This document shows positions 50,541-62,192 of a stretch of DNA of 64,000 bases, in pieces (within the stretch, counting starts at the first letter, position 1; every line of letters begins with the position of its first letter). The stretch covers positions 2,940,001 to 3,004,000 of the forward strand of contig CM043700.1 of the NCBI GenBank assembly GCA_023935145.1, written 5' to 3'. Under the pieces are notes generated by a model. It did not search any database. It was not told the origin of the DNA and saw only the letters and a program-made list of their open reading frames with translations. The stretch is from Bretschneidera sinensis. Taxonomy: Eukaryota; Streptophyta; Magnoliopsida; Brassicales; Akaniaceae. A program made the translations under genes and the position numbers.

Positions 50541-50578
50541 GGCCCACTATAGAAACAACCCTGAATGGGCCTATAAAA
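50541..50578 (+). promoter_or_regulatory. eIF(iso)4E core promoter
   Basis: GGCCCA (50541-50546) and TGGGCC (50566-50571) site II motifs directly precede TATAAAA at 50572-50578, about 100 bases upstream of the start codon. This is typical of a translation-factor promoter. Confidence 0.65.
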
Positions 50579-50674
50579 CGCTCTCCATGAAACAATTTCC
50601 AGCTTCTTTTAACCTCCCTAAACACCGAAGAGAAACGAGAAAAGAAGAAGAAGAAAATAACAGAGACGGAAAAA

Positions 50675-53600
50675 ATGGCGAGTGAGGTAGCGGTAGAGAG
50701 CAGCGGGACAGCGGCGGCGACAGAGGCAGCGAATGCGACAGGGAAGAAGACCCACAATCTAGAGAGGAAATGGAATTTTTGGTTCGATAACCAATCAAAG
50801 GTCAAACAAGGTGCTGCTTGGGGAAGTTCTCTCCGCAAAGCTTACACCTTCGACACCGTCGAAGAATTCTGGTGGTATACTATCAATCCTTCTCTCTCTG
50901 TATATATGTATTTAAACGTTTATTTGTAATTTGAATATAGTGTTTCATTTTTTTTGATCTGTTGGGCTGATGCAGGATTTGTTGATCTGTGTGGTATGCC
51001 TGTTTTGTCGGTTAATGACGCCTTTGTTTTTAGATATTTGTTGAAATTTAGATTTTTTTTTCTGGGTTTGTTTTGCATTTTGATTTTTATTAGTTGGGTT
51101 CTTGTTCTTCTTTTGTTCTATTTCTGTTGATTATTTTGGAGTTTGTGATTTTTTTTTTGTAGTGAATTATAGGTTGATTTTCTTTGTTAGTATGCCTGTT
51201 TTGTCTGGTCGCCAAGCTAGAGCAAATAAAGAAGGAATCCAAATACTTTAATATTATGTTGTACGTTGTTATAGTTTCCATTAATTGAATGCATGGTTAA
51301 TGCCTTATTGGTCGTCATTGTACACCGGACATTATTGTCTTCAAAGATCACAAACAATGATGGGTTTGAGGAAATTTTAGCTTAAGTATTTAGTTTTATT
51401 GTTTAAAACCTGCAGCTTTTTACTCTCGCTTGATTCTGCTTGTAACTTACCCTGGTTTCCATATAATCCAGTTTAGGTTCTTTTTCCCGTTTTATGTAAT
51501 TATACATTTTTATTTTTCTGTATTCAAAATGATGTTTGAATAAACCTCTGCAGTTTGTACGATCATATCTTCAAGCCCAGCAAGTTGACTGTTAATGCTG
51601 ACTTCCACTTGTTCAAAGCTGGAGTTGAACCCAAATGGGAAGATCCTGAGTGTGCTAATGGAGGAAAGTGGACTGTTATCAGCAACAGGAAGGCTACCCT
51701 TGATAATATGTGGCTAGAAACTGTAAAATTCTTGACCTCCCTGATTAGATATTTGTTTAGAAGTTTTATATGTAATACATGAGTTGCTGGGTTTTTTTTA
51801 TTGTTAAAACTCATGCACACTCCTCGAACACTGTCCACTTAGTGGGTAAGAAAATGTCCTTACTAAGGCTCCAAATTGGGCATGATGAGTTTCTGGTATT
51901 TTTATCTTTACAATAGGAATTATAGTAGTAGCCTTTTTGGTCGTTAATGGGTTTTTTTAATGCTTAGTTGATGGCTTTAATTGGAGAGCAATTTGATGAG
52001 GCAGATGAGATTTGTGGTGTGGTTGCTAGTGTACGAAACCAAAGGCAGGACAAGCTCTCTTTATGGACCAAGACAGCATCAAATGAGGCTGCGCAGGTCT
52101 GGTTTTGTACTAAAATGTTACTTGGTATTAAACTTTGTTGTTGGATGCAGGTGATTTTTGTTGATCTCATGCGTTGATTGAGTTTTGAATTTTTTTTATA
52201 TATAAAATCAACATTTTATAAAAGGGATTAAGTTTTTTTTCCTTTTTCGTATCTAAACAGATTTTTTTAGCCTCTCCTAATATTTATACGAGAAATGAGT
52301 TTCCTTTTTTTTTTGTACATTGGTGAGGGGGTCCTTTATTCTAGGAGACCCGGAGGGGACTGTTAGGCCAAGAGGCTGCAGTCAAAACCAGTTTCATTTG
52401 AGAGCTATCACTTCATTAGCAATTTTTATTTGAAGTTATCTTGCCTTGTGTTTGGATGAGAAATTAGGAAATTGGTTATGGATGCCTGTAAGGTCTATAT
52501 GACAATGTTTAAACACCATATACACTGCCTAGGGGTAATATTACTTCCATCCTAAAATACACAATTTGGTGAGAAGTAACTTTTAATATAGCACTTAACT
52601 ATTGGGTCATTGGATCTTGGAAATATCCTGTATCTTAATCTTATGAATAGGTTTTCATTGATCATGTTTGTAGCATGTTGAAGATTGAAATGGAGTAAGT
52701 CATTGGAATTAGACAATGAACAAAATGGTGATTAATTGTTATGTTTTGGTGGTTTATGTGTTAGCTGCTTTCTAAGAGTACATTCTCTATTTTTTTATAA
52801 GTAAAGAAATATTATTAAGAATGAAGCACCAAAAAGGTGCAATTCAAAGCCAAAAGTTAATTACAAGAGAGGAAATCTACGAAATCCAAAAGGTCAAAAT
52901 TATTTATAAAGAAATTCCCTTTAACCCAAAAGTTAAGTGTATTTAGCCATTTATTTCTAATAGTATCAAAACTTCTCACTTTCATCAAAGGCTCTTCGAT
53001 TTATTTCATTCCACACTAACCAAAAAATCGAGTGTGGAATCAAGGAATAAGCCTTTTTAACTTCCTTTGTCGCTTTCAACCCACTCCAAGTCCAAACTTC
53101 ATCTTTTACGGATCCCACTACCACCCAAGAAATCCCCAAAATCTTATAGGCCATCTCTCTCAAGCTTTTAGCCAATGGGCAATCCACTAAAAGATGAAAA
53201 ACGAGCTCATTGCACCTCTTGCAAATAAAACACCTATTAACAATTACTTTCCCCATTCTTTGCAAGTTATCAATGGTAAGAATCCTCTCAAGAAGCCTCC
53301 CATACAAAAAAAAAACTTACTTTCTCAAGGGCACAGGAACACCAAATTACTTTCCACGGAAAATCGGAAGGTCCAACGGATGATCCCTATCAGCCAAAAT
53401 CTTATAGAAACAATTCACCTCAAAACCCTTTTCCGGATTAGGACCCCATCTAGCCAAGTCTTTTCTACTCCCATCCAACTTAACTTTGTATAAGGTCTCA
53501 AAGAATTTTACAATCCCCGCAACTTCCCAATCATGAACATTACGAGTGAGCTGAACATCCCAAGGAACCCATCAAATGTGAAGGCAGCACAAGAACTAAT

Positions 53601-55341
53601 AAGTGCATCTTCTAAGAGTGCATTCTTTTTAGGCATTTCACATGTATTGTAAAGGAAATTATTTGAATATGTCAAATTGCATGCTATCTGGCATATTTGA
53701 CATGTAAATGTTTATCTGCGTGTGAGGAGGAAAAGGGGTGGGGGACTGTTTTAGTAAGTATAATACATGCTGTCTGTCATATTTGACATGCAAAAGATGC
53801 TGAAAGGCTGGACTATATCTAAGTCATCCCTCTCAGGACCTTTGCTTGGTGCAGCTATTACTTGATAATGGCCATGATACAAATTTGAAAGTGATGCGTG
53901 ATGGTGGGTGCGCGTCCTCCCCTTCCCCTCCCACCCACCCAGCTACTTTGTATCGGTTGGTTTGGGGGGTTAGCATGGGTGCATACGTGTCATTTGCAGT
54001 TGTTATTATAATCGGCTAATCTTGGTCTAGAGGAGGTCATTATGATGATGTTTTTGGGGAAAAAGTATATGGCATCTTGTGATTTAACAAGCTTTATAAG
54101 AGCTGTACAATTTTCATCATGAATGAATCCTTACAATTGCAACCTTTCTAACTTTGATATGCTTTGAGTACGGCCGTCTTTCGAGATCATATTCAAGGTT
54201 GCCTTTTTTTTTTAACTTGTTTGTTCTGCCAATAGGTACTTTATAGATGAAGTCATTAACATGTGCTATGTCACAATTTAGGTGTTTGACATATTTTTCT
54301 TTGCCTTTTTTTAAAGTTCCCATAAACTTATATCACGCTTTTCGTTTTGTCATTTTGTGTTTTATGGGAGTGTATTTTGCCTTTTTTATGGGTTAAGGCT
54401 TCTTTGTACTTTCAATTTGCATTGGGTAAAGAAATGAAAGATCCTTTTGCTTGCTTTAATAAGTATCTGAATTGCCTACTTTAATTTGTTGGTAGTTTTT
54501 TTAGAGGACAAAACAAATTTATCTTCAAAATTTCACGATTGGGTCAATTTGACATGAAGCTTTGAGAGTGTCAATTTGCCCTGAGTTTTATTATTTAGGT
54601 TAATTGAGTCTTTCGTCCAATTGGATCGTCTAGAGGCACTTGAAAAGCATGTCAAACCCTTGTTTTTTCAGGTCAATTTGCTATTGAGTTTTATTTTTCA
54701 AGTCAATTGGGTCTTATTTGAGAGGCCTGACATGCCTTTCACATGCCTCTTGATCATCCAATTAGACAGAATGCCCAATTGACCTGAAAAATAAAACTCA
54801 GGGGCAAATTGACACTCTTAAAACTTAAGGTTAAATTGACCCAAGCATGAAATCTCGAGGATAAATTTGTGTTTTCCCTTTTTTTTTTAATAAGAATTTG
54901 CTTGTAAATCAACTCTTGATGCGGCTTTAGGGTTATTAAACATGGGAAATTGATTTCTTTAGTGCCAAGCTGTGTTGTGTTGCCCTTCTAAGTTGTAACC
55001 AAAATGGTGCAGGGTGTTCTCATTCTGTTCTTTATATAAAGTATATTTGTGCAAACACTTCCACTCTTGACTATCCTATGCTTTTGATTATAGCCTGCAT
55101 CCATTTGAAGTTCTCTGATGTTAGTGTGAATCGTTGTGTAGATGAGCATTGGGAGGAAGTGGAAGGAGATCCTCGATATCACTGATAAGATCACATACAG
55201 CTTTCATGTAATTTTCCTTTTGTCTCTTCCTGCTTGTAAAAGAAAGAGTATTGTCTCTTCCTCTTTATCTCATTGCTTTGTTTATTGCAGGATGATTCTA
55301 GAAGGGAAAGATCATCAAAAGGTGGCCGATACACTGTGTGA
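50675..55341 (+). CDS. EIF(ISO)4E: Translation initiation factor eIF(iso)4E
   Basis: Five exons (50675-50874, 51554-51722, 51968-52096, 55142-55207, 55291-55341) join in frame to 204 residues, near the usual ~200. Family signatures in order: [113 protein letters not shown]. Cap-stacking Trp49 and Trp95, guanine-reading Glu96, eIF4G-docking Trp66 and phosphate-contacting Arg146 and Lys152 are all present. The protein binds the mRNA cap in the cytosol and pairs with eIF(iso)4G to recruit ribosomes; it is also the classic host factor whose loss gives recessive potyvirus resistance. Intron 3 (3.0 kb) carries a LINE insertion and a long-TIR element. The start codon is the first ATG after the inferred transcription start. 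A tandem paralogue follows. Confidence 0.97.
52787..53609 (-). mobile_element. 5'-truncated LINE insertion with target-site duplication
   Basis: The element lies antisense in eIF(iso)4E intron 3. Flanks TTCTAAGAGTACATTCT (52770-52786) and TTCTAAGAGTGCATTCT (53610-53626) are a 17-bp target duplication with one change. The minus strand encodes the reverse-transcriptase zinc-binding region: [38 protein letters not shown], then [20 protein letters not shown]. One frame shift separates the parts. The corresponding intron of the paralogue lacks the insertion. Confidence 0.9.
54505..54878. mobile_element. Element with long (~110 bp) terminal inverted repeats
   Basis: The left arm (ACAAATTTATCTTCAAAATT, TTGGGTCAATTTGACATG, GAGAGTGTCAATTTGCCCTG) and the right arm's reverse complement (ACAAATTTATCCTCGAGATT, TTGGGTCAATTTAACC, AGAGTGTCAATTTGCCCCTG) align over more than 100 bases. 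Long arms suggest a MULE-like MITE. A relative lies in the caleosin intron at 41670-42092. Confidence 0.75.
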
Positions 55342-56317
55342 ACTCTGATTATTTTGTTGCGGTGACCTGTACCCTGGTGCTCCGTTGCCGGAGTTCTGGT
55401 GGAGTCAAATGAACTCTGTTACCCTTGAAATACTAGATAGTTGAAATATTTTGCATGTGAGTTGTTGCTATGTAACAGTGAAAAATGTTCCATGTTTTGA
55501 TATTCCCCAATAACATATTAATAAATTTTCTCATTCACGCTGGAGTTTTTTTCCTTCTTTTTTAATTTGAGGTGAAGTCATTTGGAATATATATGTTACT
55601 TGTACAAGTTGTTACTCAGGTGGTACATATTCAAGTTTGGTATTAAGTATTTACATCAGCTTGATTCGATATATAAATTTTGTGAGCTTCGACATAAAGA
55701 ATTGATCAATAAATCAATAATTGAAAGATTACTATGCTTAAGCTTTTTAATCTCAATATCTATATTATAACACTCTTAAAGCTTGTATTCTACAAAGTTA
55801 TTAATATATTTATTATTATAATTATTTTATTAAAAAAATAAACAGTCACATTGGATAATAATATAAATATAAAATTTTTGTGAATACCTTTTAGATAATA
55901 GATATTATCATTAATTTTATCATTATAAATATAAAATTTTTAAAAAGAATTTTACAAACTCATGATGGTTCTTATCAAACGAAAAAAATTAGATTTAACT
56001 AATATTTTTTTCACACTGGATGATATAATCATGTCGGCTTTGACGAAATATTGGATGCAAGCTTTATAGCAAATGTTTGATCAACACGTGTCAATTATTT
56101 GCTAAATGTCTACAGTTTGATATATTCTTATTTTTTATTTAATTTTAATATATCCAAAAGAAATGAGAAGGTAATATTGGAAAAAAAATTGCAATGTCAT
56201 TATCAGTTTATCACAACGGCTGTCAGGCCCAGGCCACGAGATGATGAATGTAAAAAGCATTGATCGGCCGGAAAAAAAGGTAAAGTGAAAAAAAAAGACT
56301 GCCGTTGTGAGGTAGCG
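55342..56317. other. Intergenic between the two eIF(iso)4E genes
   Basis: eIF(iso)4E 3' UTR, then AT-rich DNA to about 56200. No site II or TATA pair comparable with the first gene precedes the second; one AGGCCCAGG lies near 56227. Confidence 0.5.
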
Positions 56318-59300
56318 ATGGAGGGCAGCGTGTCAGGGGTGGCGACTGCAACGGAGAAGCAGCTACACAAGCTACAGAGGAAATGGACATTTTGGTCTTA
56401 TAACCATTTGGACCACAAACAAGGCGCTGCTTGGGGCACTTCTCTCTGTAAAGTCTGCACCTTTGACACCGTCGAAGAGTTCTGCTGGTATGCTATTAAC
56501 CCTTCTCTCTCCACATATATATTCTGCTACAAATTATACAATAGCTGAGCTAACTACTACAGTAGGATTTAACAAGCGTTTTGGTAATCCCCAATTTTGT
56601 GCCAAGGTACTATCAAAACTCAATACAGTGGCTACTAGTATTACTAGTTCCTAGTATCTTATCCCTTACATCAATTTCAATAACTTCTAAAATTTCACTG
56701 TGAGCATGAAAAATAGACAGGTGAACTCTTAAGATTCTTTCTCTCCAAATGTGGTATATATGAGCATTCCAGGCAAGCTTTAAAAGAAGCAGTAGAAAGG
56801 ATTTTCCTTTGAGGAACTTAATAGCCCAGCTGAAGTCCTCTTGCCAAGATCCAATTGTAGTCTCGTTTATCATTTCTCTGATAAAGATCTGTTGCCAGAT
56901 TGCTTTGGAATAGCTGCAACCAAAAAACAAGTGATCCCTTGTCTCTATGCCTTTGACTGCACAAAAGACACAGCATTTACTTGAGATCCCCCACTTGCTC
57001 TGCCTTTCCTTAGTAGAGGGCCTATCTAATATAGCAAGCCGTGCTATGAAGCTATGTTTTGGAATGTAATTAGTAATTTAGTATACCAAACCAATCTATG
57101 CCAGAGAACTTTTGGTTTCTTCAGTCTATGATAATCCCAGGTTGCTCTAAGCTGAAATTTTCCAGTGCCGGAAGGAAGTGAAGTGACAGCATCTTGGTTG
57201 TTAGTAGGAGAGAGTTTAAAAATAGCAATCTGGATTGCCTCTAAATCATTGGATCTGGCAGGGGGCCAAGCTAAGATTCATGTGTGTGTGTCTGTGTATA
57301 TATATATATATATACACTTTGTCGATAGTTTTTCGTGCTGTTTGATATGTTGGGTTACTGCATAATTGGTGTATTTCTGTGGTGTTCTCTCTGATTTGTA
57401 GGTTAATGATGTCTTTGTTTTATATTTTGAGTAAATTCTATTTTTCGTCTTTCAATTTTGGCCCGAGTTCTATTTAGGTCTCTGAAGTTTAAGTAGTCGT
57501 AATTGGGTACTTAAAGTTTATTATTGACTCAATTGGATCTTTTTATCAAGTGTCTAATTAAAATTTAAATGTCCAAATCCTTCTGTCAATTGAATCTCAA
57601 TTCATTACTATGATTAGAAACCAGTGACGGAAGAGGGGGGGGGGGGGGGTGTGCTAGTACCATGAAACTATGGGAAATGTAAAACTGTAAAATACTTAAA
57701 TAATAATGATATTATGTTGTGGGCTCCCCCAAATTCTTTTGTATTAAACTCTTCTTAAAAGACATGACCGGTCTGCAATTTACAAAACAGAGAATGACTG
57801 CATTTTTTAGTAAAACTCGCACATATATAGGCTGATAGTAGCTTAGGTTTAGGTTTCATTTAAAAAAAACAAATAGGAGTAAACCTTTTAGATATTACTT
57901 TCTCATTTTCCTTTTTTTAGTTCATTACTTATATTTTATCATAAAAACTTTTAATTATTTAGTGTTAATATTTATAATAACTTTTTGAAATTAAAAATAA
58001 GGTTAATTAGTTGAGGGGCTCATGCTTAAGAATATAAATTGCAAAATATGCCTTTTTTATCCTAAGTTGAACATATGAAAATAAAATATATTCTCTCAAA
58101 GTGTTCACAGGGCCTATAGCGTGAGTGATTTTTCACTTACATTTCGTTTGGAACCAAATAAAAATAAAATTTATATGAATTGAAACATGTTTTTTAGAAA
58201 TGAATTGAAATGAATTTTTATATTTGGTTTTTTTATACTAAGTTATATAATTCAATTGAATTTTCATGTTTAAAATGTTTGGAATAAATAAAAAATTCAA
58301 AAGGATACGGGGGAGGGATGGGGAAGAGAGAGTATTTTGATCAAAATAATTTTTTGCTTTGTATTTTATGTAATTTATTTGTAAATTTTATTATTATTTT
58401 TTTTAATAAAATTTGTAACAAATTAACTCAATTCCATAAGAAAATTCATTTATAAATGAATTTCTTAGTTTATTGGCTTTCCAAATATCACCATCAACAT
58501 GAACAGCCTGCAAGTTTTGCCGCCATCTGGCATGGGAGAAGCCTAATGCCTGCTTGAATTTTTTTGGCCACCTTTGTTTTGCCGTCCTATGATGACTATA
58601 CGGTAAAACCACCATCTTAGAAATGGTGGTCGTCCGATGATTCGCAGATCTCCCAAAGCCAGAGGCCAATCTCCGCCAGAGTCGGCTGCACACGCCACCA
58701 GCCACTCATGGCTGTGGTTGTTGCGGTTTTATTTTCTGAGCTGGAGGAGAGAAAAAAAATTGAAAAGCCAACAAAACTCCCTACTTTATATGAGGCGACG
58801 GGCAATTTTTGTCCAGAATAGTTAGGGCATAATGCTATTATGCCTTAAGTGAGGCAAGTTAGCATTCCCCTTTATTTAATTATGCATTTTATACTTTGTA
58901 TTCAAAACGATGTTTGAATAGACCTCTGCAGTTTGTACGATCAGCAATTCAACCCCAGCAAGTTGTCTGCAAATGACGACTTCCACTTGTTCAAAGCTGG
59001 AGTTGAACCCAAATGGAAAGATCCTGAGTGTGCTAACGGAGGAAAGTGGACTTTTACGAGCAACAGAAAGGCTACCCTTGATAACACGTGGCTTGAAACT
59101 GTAAAATTCTTTACCTTCCTGATCAGTTCTTTGTTTAGAAGTTTGTTCCTGAGTAGATTTTTTGGTCATTAATGATTATTTTTATTTTATTTTTTCTATT
59201 GCGTAGTTGAGGTCTTTAATTGGAGAGCAATTCGATGAGCTGGACGACATTTGTGGTGTGACTGTTAGTGTACACCAAAGGCAGGACAGGCTCTCATTAT

Positions 59301-62192
59301 GGACCAAGACAGCAACAAATGAGAATGCCCAGGTCTAATTTCTTACTAATTTGTTGTTGGATGTGGGCGATTTTTGTTGATTGTATGCATGGATTAAGGT
59401 TTTGATTTCTGGGTGTTCTATGCTTGTTTCTTTTATGAATTATGATTGTGATTTGTTAAGAAATTTTCATCCATTACAAATCTACATTGAAAAAATCTAA
59501 CAATAAGGAAGGAACTCCTGATATGAGTTAACAGGAACCTACATAATAGCATTCAATGTAATTCACGAAGCATACTAGTCGGTCAGACTTCATTCACAAA
59601 AACATCAAAACTAATGGTATCTTTTTCCACTGATATAATGTTGTCACCTTCATCACGCATTTCATCTTTTTCTAGTATATTAGCCGCTCTTAGTTTTTGG
59701 TTTAATGGTTTTTTCTTTCGAAATAAACACCCGTTTGTAGACTTAATAGAGTTTGTCATGTATGTAGCTTTGTACATAGGTTGGCACCCCCTTGGTGCCC
59801 TTTCAATGAAGTTACTTACAAAAAAAGAGAAAAAAGGAAAACGAAAATTTCATTTCTTATGATGTGAATATCTTAATAAAGTGTTTTTACCCCGCCACCT
59901 ACTTGTAGTGGAAATTTATGACAGGAGAATCTCTAAGTTCTTGTTGAAATTTTATTGAATTTTGACAACAAAGGAGGAGAATGAGATGAGAGAAGGGATT
60001 TCCCATGTGAACGAAGAAAGTTTGGATGAAGAAGCAAGATAAATATGAAAGGATTCTAATTAAATCTGATCTCTGTGCTTGAATCGGATGACTTAGGAGT
60101 CTAATTGAATTTACTAACTGATTTATACCTGGTTGGTGTTTCCTTTCACATCCTGACAGTCGAGATAAATCTACAATGACTTTGGCAGTCTTAAAGTATA
60201 GGCTCTCTTTGGTACCAGAGACATCTCAGACTTTCATGAGTCACCCATGGTAGCTGGTTTGGTAAATCAGTGCTAATGAACTGATAACTCTCTTAAAATA
60301 TAGTTTGTCCTGATTTCTGTACAAGAAACCAGTTACATTCGAGAGCTATCACCCCCTCAGGGGTTTTTAAGTTATGTTGCCTTGTGTTTGGATGAGAATT
60401 TAGGAAACTGGTTATGGATGCCTGTAGGGGCCTATATTTCAATGTTTGAACACCAAGAATACTGACCTAGGAGGTAATATATTTCCCATTTCGTGTGGGG
60501 TAACTTTTAATATAGCACTTACTATTGGGCCATTGGATCTTGGAAATATACTGCATCTTAATCTTATGAATATGTTTTCAATTGATCATGGGTGTGGCAT
60601 ATTGAAGGTTGAAGTGAAGTAATCAATTGGACAAAATACAAAATGGTGATTAATTGTTATGTTTTGGTGGTCTATGTGTTAGCTACTTTCTTAGAGAGCA
60701 TTTCTTCAGGCATTTCACAAGTATTATAAAGGAAATTGATTGTGTGTGGCTGATTGCATGCTGTCTAGCATATTGGACATGTAACGTGTTTATCTGCGTG
60801 TAAGTAGGAAAGGAGTGGAGGACAGTTTGAGCTAAGATTGTTAAACATTTGCATATTTGACATGCAAAGCTAAAAGGTTGGACTATATCCAAGTCATCCC
60901 TCCTAGGACCTCTGCTTGGTGTGACCATTACTGATAAGGATGCTGCTCATTTCAAAATTTGGTATGATAAAAACGTGAAAGTGATGTGTGGGGCGGTGTG
61001 TGTGTGTCCTCCCCCCCTGCCTGCCTGCCTGCGTTTATGTATCGGTTGGTTGGGGGCTGCGGGGGAAAAGGGTGTTTGCATGTGATGCATACACATTATT
61101 TACAGTTAATCTTGGTTTATAGGTCATTATGATAAGTTTTTGGAGAAAAAAATACATGGCATCTATTGATTTAACAAGCTTATAAGGGCAGTACGAACTT
61201 CATCTTTGATGAATTCAGATAAAATATGCAATTGCAACCTTTTTATCCTTTGATATGCTCACAGTATGGGCCTCTGTCAAGATCATATTCAAGGGTTATA
61301 TGTGTTCTGAACATGTTGGTTCTGTCAATAATTTGTAATACTTTTATGAATATGAAGTCTCATGTGTTTTATATCACATTTGAGTGGTGTTTGTCATATT
61401 TGTTCCTGCTCTTTTCTTGGAAGTTCCCATAAATGTATATCATGTTTTTCTTTTGTCATTTCTGAATGTGTGTTTTATTGGAGTCTGTCTTGCCTTTTAT
61501 AGGTTAAGGCTTCTTTACTTGTAAAAAAAAGGTTAAGGCTTCTTTGTGCTTTCAATTGCCATTGGGTAAAAAATGATAGATCCATCTTGATGTGATATCT
61601 GGACAGCCTTTCAGCTATATTTCCATACTTTAATAAGCATTTGAATTCCCTAGTTTAATTTACGGGTAGATCAATTCTTTTCATGACAATTCTGTTAAAA
61701 TTGGGAAACTGATTAGTCGCAACCTGTATTTTGATATTTTGTCCTTAAACTGTCTTTAATGTTAACTCATGTGGTCTGCCACAAATTGTGTTGCCCTTCC
61801 AACCCCACTCCCCCACCCAACCCCCAAGGGAAAGAAACGAAAAAACGGTGCAGGTGTTGCCATTATGCTCTTTATATATAGTGTCTTTTATGCATACACT
61901 TCCACCGTGAACTATGCTTGTAATTATAGCTGGCATCCATTTGAAGTGCTCTGATGTTAGTGTGAATCGTGTTGTGCAGATGAGCATTGGGAGGAAGTGG
62001 AAGGAGATCCTCAATGTCACTGATAAGATCACTTACATCTTCCATGTAATTTTCATTTTCATTGTACATCTTGGTTATGAGTGTGTTGTCTCTTCCTCTA
62101 TATCCCATTCCCTTTTGTTTTTCTTTTTTTTAATATAATTACAGGATGATTCTCGAAGGAATGGATCAGCAAAAGCTCGATACAAGTTGTGA
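56318..62192 (+). CDS. Divergent tandem eIF(iso)4E paralogue with altered cap- and eIF4G-binding residues
   Basis: Five exons (56318-56487, 58932-59100, 59207-59332, 61980-62045, 62145-62192) use the same splice positions as the neighbour and give an unbroken 192-residue frame. Cap-stacking Trp39 and Trp85 remain. The Glu that reads the cap guanine is Lys86 (EPKWKD), the eIF4G-docking Trp is Cys56 (EEFCCLYD), the phosphate-contacting Arg is His136 beside a one-codon deletion, and the Lys is Arg141. LRKAYTF has become LCKVCTF. The ancestral ATG is lost; the chosen Met aligns with Val7 of the neighbour. Intron 1 (2.4 kb) holds a LINE fragment, a TA microsatellite and a poly-G run. By family knowledge this protein should bind caps and eIF(iso)4G poorly. 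It is either a decaying copy whose frame has survived or a changed-function factor. Expression is unknown. Confidence 0.85.
56530..57270 (-). mobile_element. LINE fragment in intron 1 of the eIF(iso)4E paralogue
   Basis: The minus strand at 56613-57040 encodes a second LINE zinc-binding region: CVFCAVKGIETRDHLFFGCS, YSKAIWQQIFIREMINE, LKLAWNAHIYHIWRERILRV. It differs from the 52787-53609 insertion. The corresponding stretch of intron 1 in the neighbour lacks it. Borders are approximate. Confidence 0.8.
57280..57316. repeat. Compound (TG)n(TA)n microsatellite
   Basis: TGTGTGTGTCTGTG is followed by a run of about ten TA units. It lies at the edge of the LINE fragment. Confidence 0.8.
57635..57649. 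repeat. 15-base poly-G run
   Basis: An uninterrupted G tract in AT-rich intron DNA, next to GTGTGCTAGTACC. It may be real or a length artefact of sequencing. Confidence 0.7.
57650..58931. other. Remainder of paralogue intron 1, no gene supported
   Basis: A 100-codon minus-strand frame at 58403-58705 (MAGGVCSRLWRRLASGFGRS onwards) is open but shows no family hallmark. It might be a decayed transposon part. Confidence 0.4.
59333..61979. other. Intron 3 of the eIF(iso)4E paralogue
   Basis: Parts are plainly homologous to intron 3 of the first gene (for example TGCCTTGTGTTTGGATGAGA at 60380 against 52443). No LINE or long-TIR element is present here, showing that those insertions in the neighbour are not ancestral to both copies. 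Confidence 0.7.

Noticed and set aside
58403..58705. 100-codon minus-strand frame in paralogue intron 1
   Set aside because: It has no recognisable family, no splice or promoter support, and lies in repeat-bearing intron DNA.
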